Below are positions 17,898-26,830 of a stretch of DNA of 64,000 nucleotides, piece by piece. The stretch is taken from assembly GCF_014646515.1 (NCBI RefSeq), contig NZ_BMNK01000012.1:206873-270872 (forward strand), written 5' to 3'. The DNA comes from Nonomuraea glycinis (GTDB lineage: Bacteria; Actinomycetota; Actinomycetes; Streptosporangiales; Streptosporangiaceae). Under the pieces are notes generated by a model, which did not search any database, was not told the origin of the DNA, and saw only the letters and a list, made by a program, of their open reading frames with translations. A program made the translations under genes and the position numbers. Each line of letters starts with the position of its first letter. Position 1 is the first letter of the stretch.

Positions 17898-20054
17898 GTG
17901 ATAAAGGTGGATTTAATTAGATTTGTTACTGGCCGCTCTTCGGGTCGATCGGCAATCGCGCTGGCCGGTGCGGCCACCTTGGTTCTCGGCCTCGCCGCTC
18001 CTCAGCCGGCCCTGTCGGAGTCCGACAGGGAGCACGCTTCTCCACTGAAGGCGCCGGTCGAGCGGCCGAAAGTGGACAAGCTGGGGCCGCTGCCCAAGGT
18101 CACGACGAAGGGCACCGTACGGCTCGACCGCTCGACCCGCGCCGCCACCTCCGAGCGCGCGCTGGCCGCCGCCGCCGGCGACCGGGTCGCGCTGCGGGCC
18201 CTGATCGTCGCCGTCGACGACACCGACTGGGGGGTCGCGACCTGGAAAGCGGCCCTCGACCGCGTCGGCGCGCCGTACGACGTCCTCTACAGCAAGACGC
18301 AGCCGCTCACCGCCGCCGACCTGCTCCAGGCCGACGGTACGGGCAAGTACAACGCCATCCTGCTGACCAACAACTCGCTGCTCCATTTAGACGGCTCCGA
18401 CTACGTCAGCGGTTTCGACGCCGACGAATGGAACGTTCTATGGGCGTACGAGCGGGACTACAACGTTCGTCAGGTCTCGCTCTACACCGCGTACGGGACC
18501 TGGCCGGAGGACTACTGCCTGCGCGCCGGGAGCGAGGGCGGCGTGGGCGCCTCCCCGATCAGCACCGCGCTGACCTCGGCGGGCGGGGCCGTGTTCGACT
18601 ATCTCAAGACCGGCGTCAACGTCCCCATCTCGCTCTCCTACCTCTACCGGAGCACGATCGCGGCGAACTGCCAGGCCGACCCGATCATCACCAGCGGCGG
18701 TGACGTCCTGGGCGTGCGCAGCACGTCCACCGACGGCCGCGAGCGCATGGCGCTGACCTTCACCTCCAACCAGTACCTGCCGCAGACCGATTTGCTCGCC
18801 TACGGGCTGTTCAGGTGGGCGAGCAGGGGACTGCACCTCGGCGAGCGGCGGCACTACCTCAACGTCGACGTGGACGACTGGTTCAACCACACCGACCACC
18901 TGTACGCCAACGGGACACTGGAGACGAACCCCGGCTACCGGATGTCCTGGGCCGACGCGGTGAGCACCTACCAGCAGCAGAACAGCTTCCGCACCGCCAA
19001 CCCGCTGGCCTCCGGCTTCAAGCTCAACGTCGCCTACAACGGCGAGGGGGCGAACCCGGCCACACTCCCTCAGTGCCTGCTGCCGCTGCCACTGCCGCTG
19101 CCGGGCTTCGACGGCCTCACCGGCTACTCGCGCTGCCGGGCCTCGTCCTTCTCCTGGATCAACCACACGTTCTCGCATCCGAAGATGAACGTGCTCGACT
19201 ACGCAACCAGCCGCGCCGAGATCCAGAACAACCTCACCAGGGCCACGGCGCTGGGCCTGCCGGTGGACCCGACGGTGCTCAAGACCGGGGAGTACTCGGG
19301 CCTGGGCGTTTATCACGACGATCCGAACAACGACATCGACCCGCCCACGGACCACGGCCTGGCCGCCTCGAACCCGCACCTGCTGCAGGCCGCCGAGGAC
19401 CTCGGCGTGAAGTATCTGCACGGCAACATGTCGTTCGCCAGCCACCGCCCGTCGTGCTTCAACTGCGGCATCCAGCACCCGCTCAAGCCCTCGCTCATGA
19501 TCGTGCCCGACTGGCCGACGAACATCGCCTACCACACGACCACGCCGGCCGAGGAGACGCTCTTCTACAACTCCTACTACGGCCCGTCGGGGTCGTTCCC
19601 CTACTGGCCGGTCAACCAGACCTACACGCAGATCCTGGGGCACGAGAGCGACGTCGCCATGGCCCACGTCATGTCGGGGTCGATCTACACCCACACCTTC
19701 CACCAGGGCAACCTGCGCAACCACGGCAGCAACAAGAGCCTGGTCTTCGACTGGCTGAACGCCGTGCTGGCCAAGTACAACGGCTACTACGGCGTACCGC
19801 TGCTCACCCCGACCTGGGGCGCGCTCGCCCAGCACGTCGAGCGCCGCACCCGGCACTTCGCCGGGCTCGGGGACGTCAACGCCGTCTACGACCGGGCGGC
19901 GGGCACGATCACCTTCACCGCGACGGCGAACGCCGCCGTCTTCGCCACCAACGCCGCGCTCCCCGGGGCGACGGCGTACGGCACCGACACCGGCGCGCAC
20001 GTGGCGCTGACGGCGGGAGTGCCCGTCACGGTGCCGGCGAGCGTGCGGCCGTGA
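17898..20054 (+). CDS. Secreted CE18/Agd3-like polysaccharide deacetylase
   Basis: A 718-aa exported protein with a signal peptide (hydrophobic stretch about residues 17-38). Its core has YLNVDVDDWF near 325 (metal/base Asp pair) and SWINHTFSHPKMN near 417, an HxxxH equal to NodB motif 2, set in a long multi-domain frame. This is the plan of fungal Agd3 (family CE18), which de-N-acetylates galactosaminogalactan, and it parallels the PelA deacetylase domain. GTG 17898 or GTG 17907 may start it. Two rare TTA leucine codons occur (17913 and 18387). The stop overlaps the pelF-like start (GTGA). Confidence 0.75.
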   Translation: MIKVDLIRFVTGRSSGRSAIALAGAATLVLGLAAPQPALSESDREHASPLKAPVERPKVDKLGPLPKVTTKGTVRLDRSTRAATSERALAAAAGDRVALRALIVAVDDTDWGVATWKAALDRVGAPYDVLYSKTQPLTAADLLQADGTGKYNAILLTNNSLLHLDGSDYVSGFDADEWNVLWAYERDYNVRQVSLYTAYGTWPEDYCLRAGSEGGVGASPISTALTSAGGAVFDYLKTGVNVPISLSYLYRSTIAANCQADPIITSGGDVLGVRSTSTDGRERMALTFTSNQYLPQTDLLAYGLFRWASRGLHLGERRHYLNVDVDDWFNHTDHLYANGTLETNPGYRMSWADAVSTYQQQNSFRTANPLASGFKLNVAYNGEGANPATLPQCLLPLPLPLPGFDGLTGYSRCRASSFSWINHTFSHPKMNVLDYATSRAEIQNNLTRATALGLPVDPTVLKTGEYSGLGVYHDDPNNDIDPPTDHGLAASNPHLLQAAEDLGVKYLHGNMSFASHRPSCFNCGIQHPLKPSLMIVPDWPTNIAYHTTTPAEETLFYNSYYGPSGSFPYWPVNQTYTQILGHESDVAMAHVMSGSIYTHTFHQGNLRNHGSNKSLVFDWLNAVLAKYNGYYGVPLLTPTWGALAQHVERRTRHFAGLGDVNAVYDRAAGTITFTATANAAVFATNAALPGATAYGTDTGAHVALTAGVPVTVPASVRP

Positions 20055-21451
20055 AGGTGACCCTGGTGTCCGAAGGCACCTACCCGTTCGCCATGGGCGG
20101 GGTGAGTGTGTGGATGGACCAGCTCATCAGGGGCATGCCCGACTACCGGTGGGACGTCGTGGCGATGACGGTGGACGGCGGGGAGCGCCCCGTCTGGGAC
20201 CTGCCCGCCAACCTCGAACAGGTCATCTCCATCCCCCTGTGGAAGGGCGGGTACCGGCGCAGCGGCCGGCCCCCGGGAGCGGCCTTCGGCGAGGCGTACG
20301 GGCGTTTCCTCCAGATCGTGCTCACCCCCGCCGTCATGGGCGCGGGCAGCGAGGAGTTCCTGTCGGCGCTGGAGTCGCTGTACGGCTTCGCCCGCGACGG
20401 CGGCGACCTGGCCGGCGCGCTCACCGCCAACGAGTCGCTCAGCCAGCTCATGGACGCCTGGTACTGGAACAGGACCGACGGGCTCACCCTGGCCGACGCG
20501 ATCACGGCGGGCGATCTGATGGGGCACATGCTGCGCCCCCTGGCCGGGCCGCCGCTGCGCACCGACCTGACCCACGTCGCGATGAACGGGCTGAGCATGC
20601 TGGTCGCGATGGCCGCCAAGTGGCGCTACGGCACGCCGATCGTGCTGTCGGAGCACGGCGTCTACCTGCGGGAGAGATACCTGCAGTACGTCAACGAGCC
20701 GGTCTCGCACGCGGTCCGGGTGCTGCTGCTCAGCTTCTTCAGGCGGCTGGCCGGAGCCTCCTACGTCGCCGCCGACCGCATCGCCCCGCACTCGACGTAC
20801 AACCGGCGCTGGCAGTTGCACAACGGCGCCGACCCGGACCGCATCCGCGTCATGTACAACGGCGTGGACCCGGAGGACTTCCCCCTGGCCGAGTCGGACC
20901 CGGAGACGCCGACGCTGGTGTTCATGGGCCGGGTGGACCCGCTGAAGGACCTGCACACCCTGATCCGCGCGTTCGCGATCGTCCACGACAAGATCCCCGA
21001 AGCCAGGCTGCGCCTGTTCGGCGGCGTGCCCGCCGGCAACGAGACCTACTACGAGAGCTGCCTGGCCCTCATCGCCGAGCTGGAGCTGGGGGACAGCGCG
21101 GTGTTCGAGGGCCGGGTCTCGACGCCGGTCGACGCCTACCACGCGGGCAGCGTCGTCGCCCTCACCAGCATCTCCGAAGGCTTCCCGTACACCGTGGTCG
21201 AGGCCATGGCGTGCGGCAGGCCGGTGGTGTGCACGAACGTGGGCGGCGTCGCGGAGGCGGTCGCCGACGCCGGGTTCATCGTGCCGCCGCGCGACCACGT
21301 GGCCGTCGCCGACGCCGCCGTGCGGCTGCTGCGGGACCCCGGCCTGCGCGGACGGCTCGGCGAGATCGCCCGCGCCCGCGTTCTGGAACGTTTCACGCTG
21401 CGGCAGTCGCTCGACGACTACCGGGGCGTCTACGAGGAGCTCGCTTCGTGA
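20051..21451 (+). CDS. PelF-like family 4 glycosyltransferase
   Basis: A 466-aa GT-B enzyme close to PelF in length and wording: VTLVSEGTYPFAMGGVSVWM at the start, VLSEHGVYLRERYLQY near 200, VMYNGVDPEDFP near 275, LVFMGRVDPLKDLHTLIRAF near 298, and LTSISEGFPYTVVEAMACG near 378. PelF polymerises N-acetyl-galactosamine/glucosamine from UDP-sugars for the Pel polysaccharide. It sits between the CE18 deacetylase and a polytopic membrane protein, with GTGA overlaps on both sides. PelD and PelE, the c-di-GMP receptor parts of the Gram-negative machine, are not nearby. Donor sugar is inferred from the family. Confidence 0.85.
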   Translation: MKVTLVSEGTYPFAMGGVSVWMDQLIRGMPDYRWDVVAMTVDGGERPVWDLPANLEQVISIPLWKGGYRRSGRPPGAAFGEAYGRFLQIVLTPAVMGAGSEEFLSALESLYGFARDGGDLAGALTANESLSQLMDAWYWNRTDGLTLADAITAGDLMGHMLRPLAGPPLRTDLTHVAMNGLSMLVAMAAKWRYGTPIVLSEHGVYLRERYLQYVNEPVSHAVRVLLLSFFRRLAGASYVAADRIAPHSTYNRRWQLHNGADPDRIRVMYNGVDPEDFPLAESDPETPTLVFMGRVDPLKDLHTLIRAFAIVHDKIPEARLRLFGGVPAGNETYYESCLALIAELELGDSAVFEGRVSTPVDAYHAGSVVALTSISEGFPYTVVEAMACGRPVVCTNVGGVAEAVADAGFIVPPRDHVAVADAAVRLLRDPGLRGRLGEIARARVLERFTLRQSLDDYRGVYEELAS

Positions 21452-22875
21452 CGACCCTCGCTCCGAACGAGGGCGCCGCTTCCGACGGCGTCCTCGACGA
21501 GCTCATCGACCCCATGGCCGCCAGGCTGTCGCGCGCCGTGGAGCCGCTGCAGGTGGCCGCCATCCTGGAGAGCGAAGGGCTCAACGACCGGATCGCCCGC
21601 GACCGGTACGGCCACCCCGACGTCTTCTCGCTGGCCGAGGCCGCCTACTCCCGCATGACGGTCAGAAGGCGGGACCTTCCGCCGCCGCCCCCGCCCGGCC
21701 TCGTGCCGCAGCGCGCCCGCCCGCTCGCCCAGATCCTGCACGGGCTCCTGTACGGCCTGCCCGCCGTGCTTCTCCCCGCCGCCTCCGGGCTCGTGGGCAC
21801 CCGGTGGCTGATGCCGGGCCTGGTGCTCACCACCGGGATCGGCTGGGTCCTCGGCAGCGCCGCCGCGCAACTGGCCTACACGCTGGTGGGACGCGGCCAC
21901 CTTCGCTCGGCCGGCCGGGTGCTGCGTACCGGCCTCGTGCTCGGGGTCGGCGCCGCGATGCTGACGGCCACCGTGATCTCCATGGTCAGGGGCGGCCCGG
22001 TCTCGCTCGTCGCGCTCTGCGTGATGCAGATGGCCTTCCAGATCGCCTCCGGCATCCTGCTGTTCTACCGGTGCGAGGGCCGGCTCGCGGCGATGATGCT
22101 GCCCGCGGTGGCGGCGGGCCTGGCCTACGTCGCCGTCGGCGACAGCCGGGCCGGCCTGCTGACCGTCATCCTGGGGGCGATCTGCATCGCCGCCATCGTG
22201 ACCGCCGCCGTCCTGCTGACGCTGGCCGAAGGCCAGGACGACCCGGCGTCCGAGCCGCCGCTGCGCACGCTGGTCCGCGCCCACCTGCGCGGCCTGCTGC
22301 CCGCCTTCCTCTACAGCACGCTGTGCGCGCTCTTCCTGCTCCAGGCGGAGGCGAGGTACGTCCTCGACCGGAGCGACCTGGCCATCGCCGGCGCCGGGCT
22401 GGTGCTCGGCATGGGGGTGCTGGAGTACCGGGCGCACCTGTTCGAGGACCGGGCCAGGGCGACGCTGCGCGAGGTCTTCTACCCGGCGCAGTTCATCTCG
22501 TCCGGCCGCCGGCTGGTCGCCGGCGGCCTGCTGGCCTGCGTGGCCGCGCTGGCCGCCCTGTCGGCCGCGCCGCTCGCCTTCCTGTACGCCACCCAGGCGC
22601 TGTCGGCGGAGAGCGCCGTCATGGCCGCCGCCCACGTGACCGTCGGCGGCGCCTACTTCCTGACCTTCCTGCTGGCCAACCAGGGCAAGGTCGCGCACCT
22701 GTGCGTGGCGCAGGGTCTGGCCCTGGCCGTCCACCTGGGCGCCCGGCTGCTGCTGCCCGGTGCGGAGTCCGCGCTGGCCGACGTCCTGCTCTTCCTCTGC
22801 GCGGGACTGCTCTTCCTCATCATCCTGCTCGTCCTGATGGTCACCGGCCTTCGGGACGTCCGCAGGTATCGCTGA
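21448..22875 (+). CDS. Polytopic membrane protein in the pelG position (putative flippase)
   Basis: A 475-aa protein. The first ~85 residues are cytosolic, with an unusual ESEGLNDRIARDRYGHPDVF segment and a run of prolines; then about ten to twelve hydrophobic helices follow to the end. PelG, the MATE-like partner of PelF, has a similar size and membrane content, and this gene follows the pelF-like gene through a GTGA overlap. I do not see PelG-specific motifs, and the N-terminal domain is not part of PelG as I know it. It may be a distant PelG, or a different transporter that replaces it. Confidence 0.55.
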   Translation: MTTLAPNEGAASDGVLDELIDPMAARLSRAVEPLQVAAILESEGLNDRIARDRYGHPDVFSLAEAAYSRMTVRRRDLPPPPPPGLVPQRARPLAQILHGLLYGLPAVLLPAASGLVGTRWLMPGLVLTTGIGWVLGSAAAQLAYTLVGRGHLRSAGRVLRTGLVLGVGAAMLTATVISMVRGGPVSLVALCVMQMAFQIASGILLFYRCEGRLAAMMLPAVAAGLAYVAVGDSRAGLLTVILGAICIAAIVTAAVLLTLAEGQDDPASEPPLRTLVRAHLRGLLPAFLYSTLCALFLLQAEARYVLDRSDLAIAGAGLVLGMGVLEYRAHLFEDRARATLREVFYPAQFISSGRRLVAGGLLACVAALAALSAAPLAFLYATQALSAESAVMAAAHVTVGGAYFLTFLLANQGKVAHLCVAQGLALAVHLGARLLLPGAESALADVLLFLCAGLLFLIILLVLMVTGLRDVRRYR

Positions 22876-22900
22876 TCACGCACCATGGGAGGGATTCACC

Positions 22901-23626
22901 ATGCATGTCGTCATACTCGCGGGTGGCAAGGGGGTCCGCCTGCGACCGTACACCTCCGCGCTGCCCAAGCCGCTGGTTCCCATCGGCGAGGAGTACGCGA
23001 TCCTGGACATCATCCTGCAGCAGCTCACCCACCAGGGGTTCACCCACGCCACCCTGGCCGTGGGGCATCTGAGCCCGCTGATCAGGGCGTTCGTGGGCGA
23101 CGGCTCGCGGTGGGGACTGGCGGTGGACTACACCGAGGAGGTCGCCCCGCTGTCCACGATCGGGCCGCTGTTCCCCATCAGGGACCGCCTGCCGGAGCAC
23201 TTCCTGGTGATGAACGGGGACGTGCTCACCACGCTCGACTACGCGGACCTGCTGGCCCGCCACGTCTCCTCCGACGCGCCGCTGACCGTGGCCACCTCGC
23301 CCCGCGTGGTGAAGATCGACTTCGGGGTGCTGGAGGCCAGCGGCGGGCAGATCGTCGGCTTCAGGGAGAAGCCCCTGCTCAGCTACCTGGTCAGCATGGG
23401 GGTCTACGCCTTGTCGCGGGACACGATCGCGAGCTATCCAGAGGGGATGTCGTTCGGGTTCGACGAGCTGGTCCTCGACCTGCTCGCCCAGGACCGGCCG
23501 CCGGGCGTCTACGAATTCGAGGGTTACTGGCTCGACATCGGCCGCCCCGACGACTACGACGAGGCCAACGCCCGCTTCGACGAGATCAGGCCCCAGCTGC
23601 TGCCGTCGCGGGAGCCGGTGCGATGA
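22901..23626 (+). CDS. Sugar-1-phosphate nucleotidyltransferase
   Basis: A 241-aa NTP transferase. VVILAGGKGVRLRPYTSALPKPLVPIG is the full signature loop that binds NTP and the sugar phosphate (quoted in parts: LAGGKGVRLRPYT, then LPKPLVPIG). VMNGDVLTTLDY near residue 105 holds the metal Asp, and YWLDIGRPDDYDEAN closes the domain. It would make the activated sugar for the PelF-like enzyme or the locus in general. ATG 22901 has GGGAGGGATT upstream. The stop overlaps the next gene (ATGA). Base and sugar specificity cannot be told; no left-handed helix acetyltransferase domain is attached. Confidence 0.8.
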   Translation: MHVVILAGGKGVRLRPYTSALPKPLVPIGEEYAILDIILQQLTHQGFTHATLAVGHLSPLIRAFVGDGSRWGLAVDYTEEVAPLSTIGPLFPIRDRLPEHFLVMNGDVLTTLDYADLLARHVSSDAPLTVATSPRVVKIDFGVLEASGGQIVGFREKPLLSYLVSMGVYALSRDTIASYPEGMSFGFDELVLDLLAQDRPPGVYEFEGYWLDIGRPDDYDEANARFDEIRPQLLPSREPVR

Positions 23627-24501
23627 GCACCGTGGTGCTGTTCGGGGCCACGGGCTTCCTCGGCCGCCAGGTCCGGGCCCTGCTGGCGGACGATCCCCGG
23701 GTGTCCAGGCTGCTCTGCCCCGGCAGGACGGAGCTGGACCTGCTGGCGGCCACGCCCGACGACGCGGCGCGGCTGCTCCGCGCGGCCCGCCCCACCGTGG
23801 TGCTCAACTGCGTGGGCCGGCTGTCGGGCGGCTACGACGAGCTGCTGCGCGGCAACGCGACCGCCACGGCGGTCCTCGTCGAGGCGATCGTGGCGGCCGT
23901 GCCCCAGGCCAGGTTCGTCCGGCTGGGCTCGGCCGCCGAGTACGGCCCCACCGAGCACGGCCACTCGGTGCACGAACAGGATCCGGTACGGCCCGCCGGC
24001 GCGTACGGCATCAGCCACCTGGCCGGCACCCTCCTGGTCGAGCGGGCCGCGCTGGACGGCAGGCTGGACGGGGCGTCCCTGCGGATCTTCAACCCGGTCG
24101 GTCCGGGGACCAGCGGCGAGAGCGTGCTGGGCAGGGCGGGCGGCGCGCTGAAACGGGCGGTGGCGGCCCGCGCCGCGCACATCGAGCTGGGGCCGCTCGG
24201 CGCCTACCGCGACTTCGTGGACGTGCGGGACGTGGCCGGCGCGGTGGTGCGGGCGGCGTTCGTCCCCGAGCTGACCGAGCGGATCTTCAACGTGGGCAGC
24301 GGCCGGGCCGTCACGGTGCGGCAGGCGGTCGCGATGCTGGCCGCGCGGGCCGGGTTCGGCGGCGAGGTGCGGGAGAGCGCGCCCGCCTCGGCCCGCTCCG
24401 CCGGCGTCACCTGGAGCCGGGCGGACACCGGCCGCGCCGCCCGGGTGCTGGGCTGGCAGCCGGAGTACGGCCTCGCCGACTCCATCAAGGCGATGGCATG
24501 A
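23623..24501 (+). CDS. NAD-dependent sugar epimerase/reductase (extended SDR)
   Basis: A 292-aa Rossmann enzyme: VLFGATGFLGRQVRALL binds NAD(P), LGSAAEYGPTEHG and PAGAYGISHLAGTLL supply the Ser and YxxxH in place of the usual YxxxK, and LRIFNPVGPG is the substrate region. The Lys of the catalytic pair appears replaced by His (YGISH), which is worth noting because it may change or abolish activity. GDP-4-keto-6-deoxymannose reductase and UDP-hexose epimerases are the nearest types by feel. ATGA overlaps link it to both neighbours. Confidence 0.7.
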   Translation: MSTVVLFGATGFLGRQVRALLADDPRVSRLLCPGRTELDLLAATPDDAARLLRAARPTVVLNCVGRLSGGYDELLRGNATATAVLVEAIVAAVPQARFVRLGSAAEYGPTEHGHSVHEQDPVRPAGAYGISHLAGTLLVERAALDGRLDGASLRIFNPVGPGTSGESVLGRAGGALKRAVAARAAHIELGPLGAYRDFVDVRDVAGAVVRAAFVPELTERIFNVGSGRAVTVRQAVAMLAARAGFGGEVRESAPASARSAGVTWSRADTGRAARVLGWQPEYGLADSIKAMA

Positions 24502-25499
24502 GCGACGGCCCCCGCCCGCGGTCGAGCCCGGCGCGTGGCTTCCTGGCGCGGTCGGGGCCCGCCGGGCGCGCGGTGCGCGGGTCTCTGGCGCGGTCGGGCC
24601 CCGCCGGGCTCGCGGCGCTCGCCGCGCTGCCGTTGCTCGGGGGGTGTACGACCGGGGCCGAGACCGGGCCGACGCCGTCGCTGCGGGAGGTCAGCTCCTT
24701 CACGTACGTGTTGCAGGGCTATCCGGGGGGCCGTCTGGACGCCGTCGCGAGGGCGCCGCACCAGCTCGCGATCGTGGACCTGTCGCGGGACGGCACCACC
24801 GGGGGCTACTTCACCGCTGAGGAGATCGGGCGGGTCAGGAGCAGCGGCAAGCTGGTGCTGGCCTACTTCGAGATCGGGTCGATCGAGGAGTTCAGGACCG
24901 AGTTCGGGCCCCTGCGGGAGCGGGACGCCGACCTGCTGCTCAACACCTGGCCGGACTGGCCCGACGAGCACTTCGTGAAGTACTGGGCGCCGCGCTGGTG
25001 GAGCCAGGTCGTCAAGCCGAGGCTCGACCAGGCGCTGCGGGCCGGCTTCGACGGGGTCTACCTCGACACGCCGCTCGCCTACGAGGAGATCGACCTGGCG
25101 CGGCTGCCGGGGGAGACCCGCGACGGCCTGGCCCGCCAGATGGTCGCCCTGATCAGCAAAATCAGCGAGTACGCGAAAAACATTCGCCCCGATTTTTACG
25201 TCGTTCCACAGAATTCCCCCGAGCTTAGGCATTTTTCGGGATATGTCGAAGCAATTGATGGCATCGGGATGGAGGAGCTGTTCTTCAGGGCCACCGACCG
25301 GCCCTGCCGGGAAAACTGGTGCCAGGAGAACCTGACCCATGCCCTGGCACTCCGGAAACTCGGCAAGGCCATACTCGCCACCGATTACGCCACCTCGCCG
25401 GAGAACACCCGAACCGCCTGCGCCCACTACCGCAAGGCCGGTATGGCGGGCAATGTCACCACGGTCGACCTCGACCGCATCAGCCCGCCCTGTCAGTAG
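24498..25499 (+). CDS. GH114-like endo-alpha-1,4-polygalactosaminidase lipoprotein
   Basis: A 333-aa exported protein. The N-terminus holds two repeats (FLARSGPAGRA, SLARSGPAGLA), then LAALPLLGGC, a lipobox. The mature domain is a TIM-barrel of the TM1410/GH114 type: FTYVLQGYPG, LVLAYFEIGSIEEFR, GFDGVYLDTPLAYEE and a closing ATDYATSPENTRTACAHYRK. GH114 includes Ega3, which cuts galactosaminogalactan. Sitting three genes after the PelF-like enzyme, it probably trims or releases the polymer made here. Codons become AT-richer at about 25150-25300. The ATG overlaps the SDR stop. Confidence 0.75.
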   Translation: MSDGPRPRSSPARGFLARSGPAGRAVRGSLARSGPAGLAALAALPLLGGCTTGAETGPTPSLREVSSFTYVLQGYPGGRLDAVARAPHQLAIVDLSRDGTTGGYFTAEEIGRVRSSGKLVLAYFEIGSIEEFRTEFGPLRERDADLLLNTWPDWPDEHFVKYWAPRWWSQVVKPRLDQALRAGFDGVYLDTPLAYEEIDLARLPGETRDGLARQMVALISKISEYAKNIRPDFYVVPQNSPELRHFSGYVEAIDGIGMEELFFRATDRPCRENWCQENLTHALALRKLGKAILATDYATSPENTRTACAHYRKAGMAGNVTTVDLDRISPPCQ

Positions 25500-25522
25500 A
25501 AAAGATGGGAAAGGAGCGAGAA

Positions 25523-26830
25523 ATGCAGAAAACAGTAGCCGTTGTCGGTATGGGCTACGTGGGCCTGACGCTGACCGCCGCCCTGGCTCGCAAGAACCAC
25601 ATCGTGCACGGCGTCGACGTCAGCCCGCAGGTGGTCGAGGCGCTGTCCAGCGGCCGGATCCACGTCTTCGAGCCAGGAGTGGCCGAGACCTTCGACGACC
25701 TTCTCGGCACCAAGATCTTCATCTCCGACCAGCTTCCCGCCGAGCCGCTGGACGCCGTGATCCTGGCCGTGTCCACCCCCGTCGACCTGGCCACGGGCAC
25801 GCCCGACCTGAGCAACTTGGCCGCCGCGGCCGGGGAGGTGGCCGCGCGCTGCCACCCCGGCACCCTGGTCGTCGTGCGCAGCACGGTGCCGATCGGCACG
25901 TCCCGCGAGATCGTGCTGCCGGCGCTCGCCGCCCGCTGGGAGCATCCGCGCCTGGTCATGGCGCCCGAGCGCACCATCCAGGGCCAGGCGCTGCGCGAGC
26001 TCGTCGAGCTGCCCCAGGTGATCGGCGCCCTCGACGCCGGCAGCCTGGACGCGGGCGTCGAGCTGTTCCAGGGGCTCGCCCGGCAGCTCGTGCCCGTCTC
26101 CAGCCTGGAGGCGGCCGAGATGGTCAAGCTCGCCAACAACTGCCACACCGACGCGATCTACGCCTTCGGCAACGAGCTGGCGCTCATCGCCGAGCAGCAC
26201 GGGCTGGACCCGCTGGAGGTCATCAGGGCGACCAACGTCGACTACCCCCGGCCCGACCTGGCCCGGCCCGGTTACGTGGGGGGCGGCTGCCTGTCGAAGG
26301 ACCCGTACCTCATGCTGGCCAGCACGCTGCCGGGACGTGAGCCGTACCTCGTGGGCCGGGCCAGGGCGCTGAACGAGCACCTGCCCGCGTACGTGGCGGG
26401 GCGGCTGGTGGAGCTGATCCGGCAGGAGTTCGGCCGTACCGAGGGGGTCAGGCTGTCGGTGCTCGGCTGGGCGTACAAGGGCTGGCCCGCCACCGACGAC
26501 ATGCGCGGCACCCCCATCGCGGACATGTTGCCGATCTTCATGGCGGCGGGGCTGGTGGTGCGCGGGCATGACCCGCTGGTCGCCGACGAGGTGATCCTGA
26601 AGTACGGCGGCGAGCCCGTCAGCCTGGACAAGGCCTTCGCCTGCGCCGACGCGATGATCATCATCAACGACCATCCGGACTACCGCGAGATCGAGCCGGC
26701 GGCCCGGCTGGCCGGCTCCGACGTGCGCGTGCTGTTCGACTCGTGGCGCATCCTCGACGAGGCCGCGGTGACCGCGAGCGGAGCCCGCTACGCCGGCATC
26801 GGCTACACCCCGCAGGGGGTCGCGTCATGA
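25523..26830 (+). CDS. UDP-N-acetylhexosamine/hexose 6-dehydrogenase (WecC-like)
   Basis: A 435-aa NAD-dependent dehydrogenase. VAVVGMGYVGLTLTAALA binds NAD, VRSTVPIGTSREIV and MAPERTIQGQALREL resemble WecC/WbpA-type enzymes, and YVGGGCLSKDPYLM carries the catalytic Cys. LGWAYKGWPATDDMRGTP is the C-terminal domain signature. It oxidises a UDP-sugar to a uronate in two steps. ATG 25523 has AAGGAG at ideal spacing. Having this and the AlgD-like enzyme at 7588 suggests two different uronic acids in the region. Its stop overlaps the next gene (ATGA). Confidence 0.8.
   Translation: MQKTVAVVGMGYVGLTLTAALARKNHIVHGVDVSPQVVEALSSGRIHVFEPGVAETFDDLLGTKIFISDQLPAEPLDAVILAVSTPVDLATGTPDLSNLAAAAGEVAARCHPGTLVVVRSTVPIGTSREIVLPALAARWEHPRLVMAPERTIQGQALRELVELPQVIGALDAGSLDAGVELFQGLARQLVPVSSLEAAEMVKLANNCHTDAIYAFGNELALIAEQHGLDPLEVIRATNVDYPRPDLARPGYVGGGCLSKDPYLMLASTLPGREPYLVGRARALNEHLPAYVAGRLVELIRQEFGRTEGVRLSVLGWAYKGWPATDDMRGTPIADMLPIFMAAGLVVRGHDPLVADEVILKYGGEPVSLDKAFACADAMIIINDHPDYREIEPAARLAGSDVRVLFDSWRILDEAAVTASGARYAGIGYTPQGVAS

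Noticed and set aside
18438..20000. 520-codon minus-strand frame opposite the CE18-like gene
   Set aside because: Val/Arg/Gly-rich product without any motif, antisense to a strongly supported gene.
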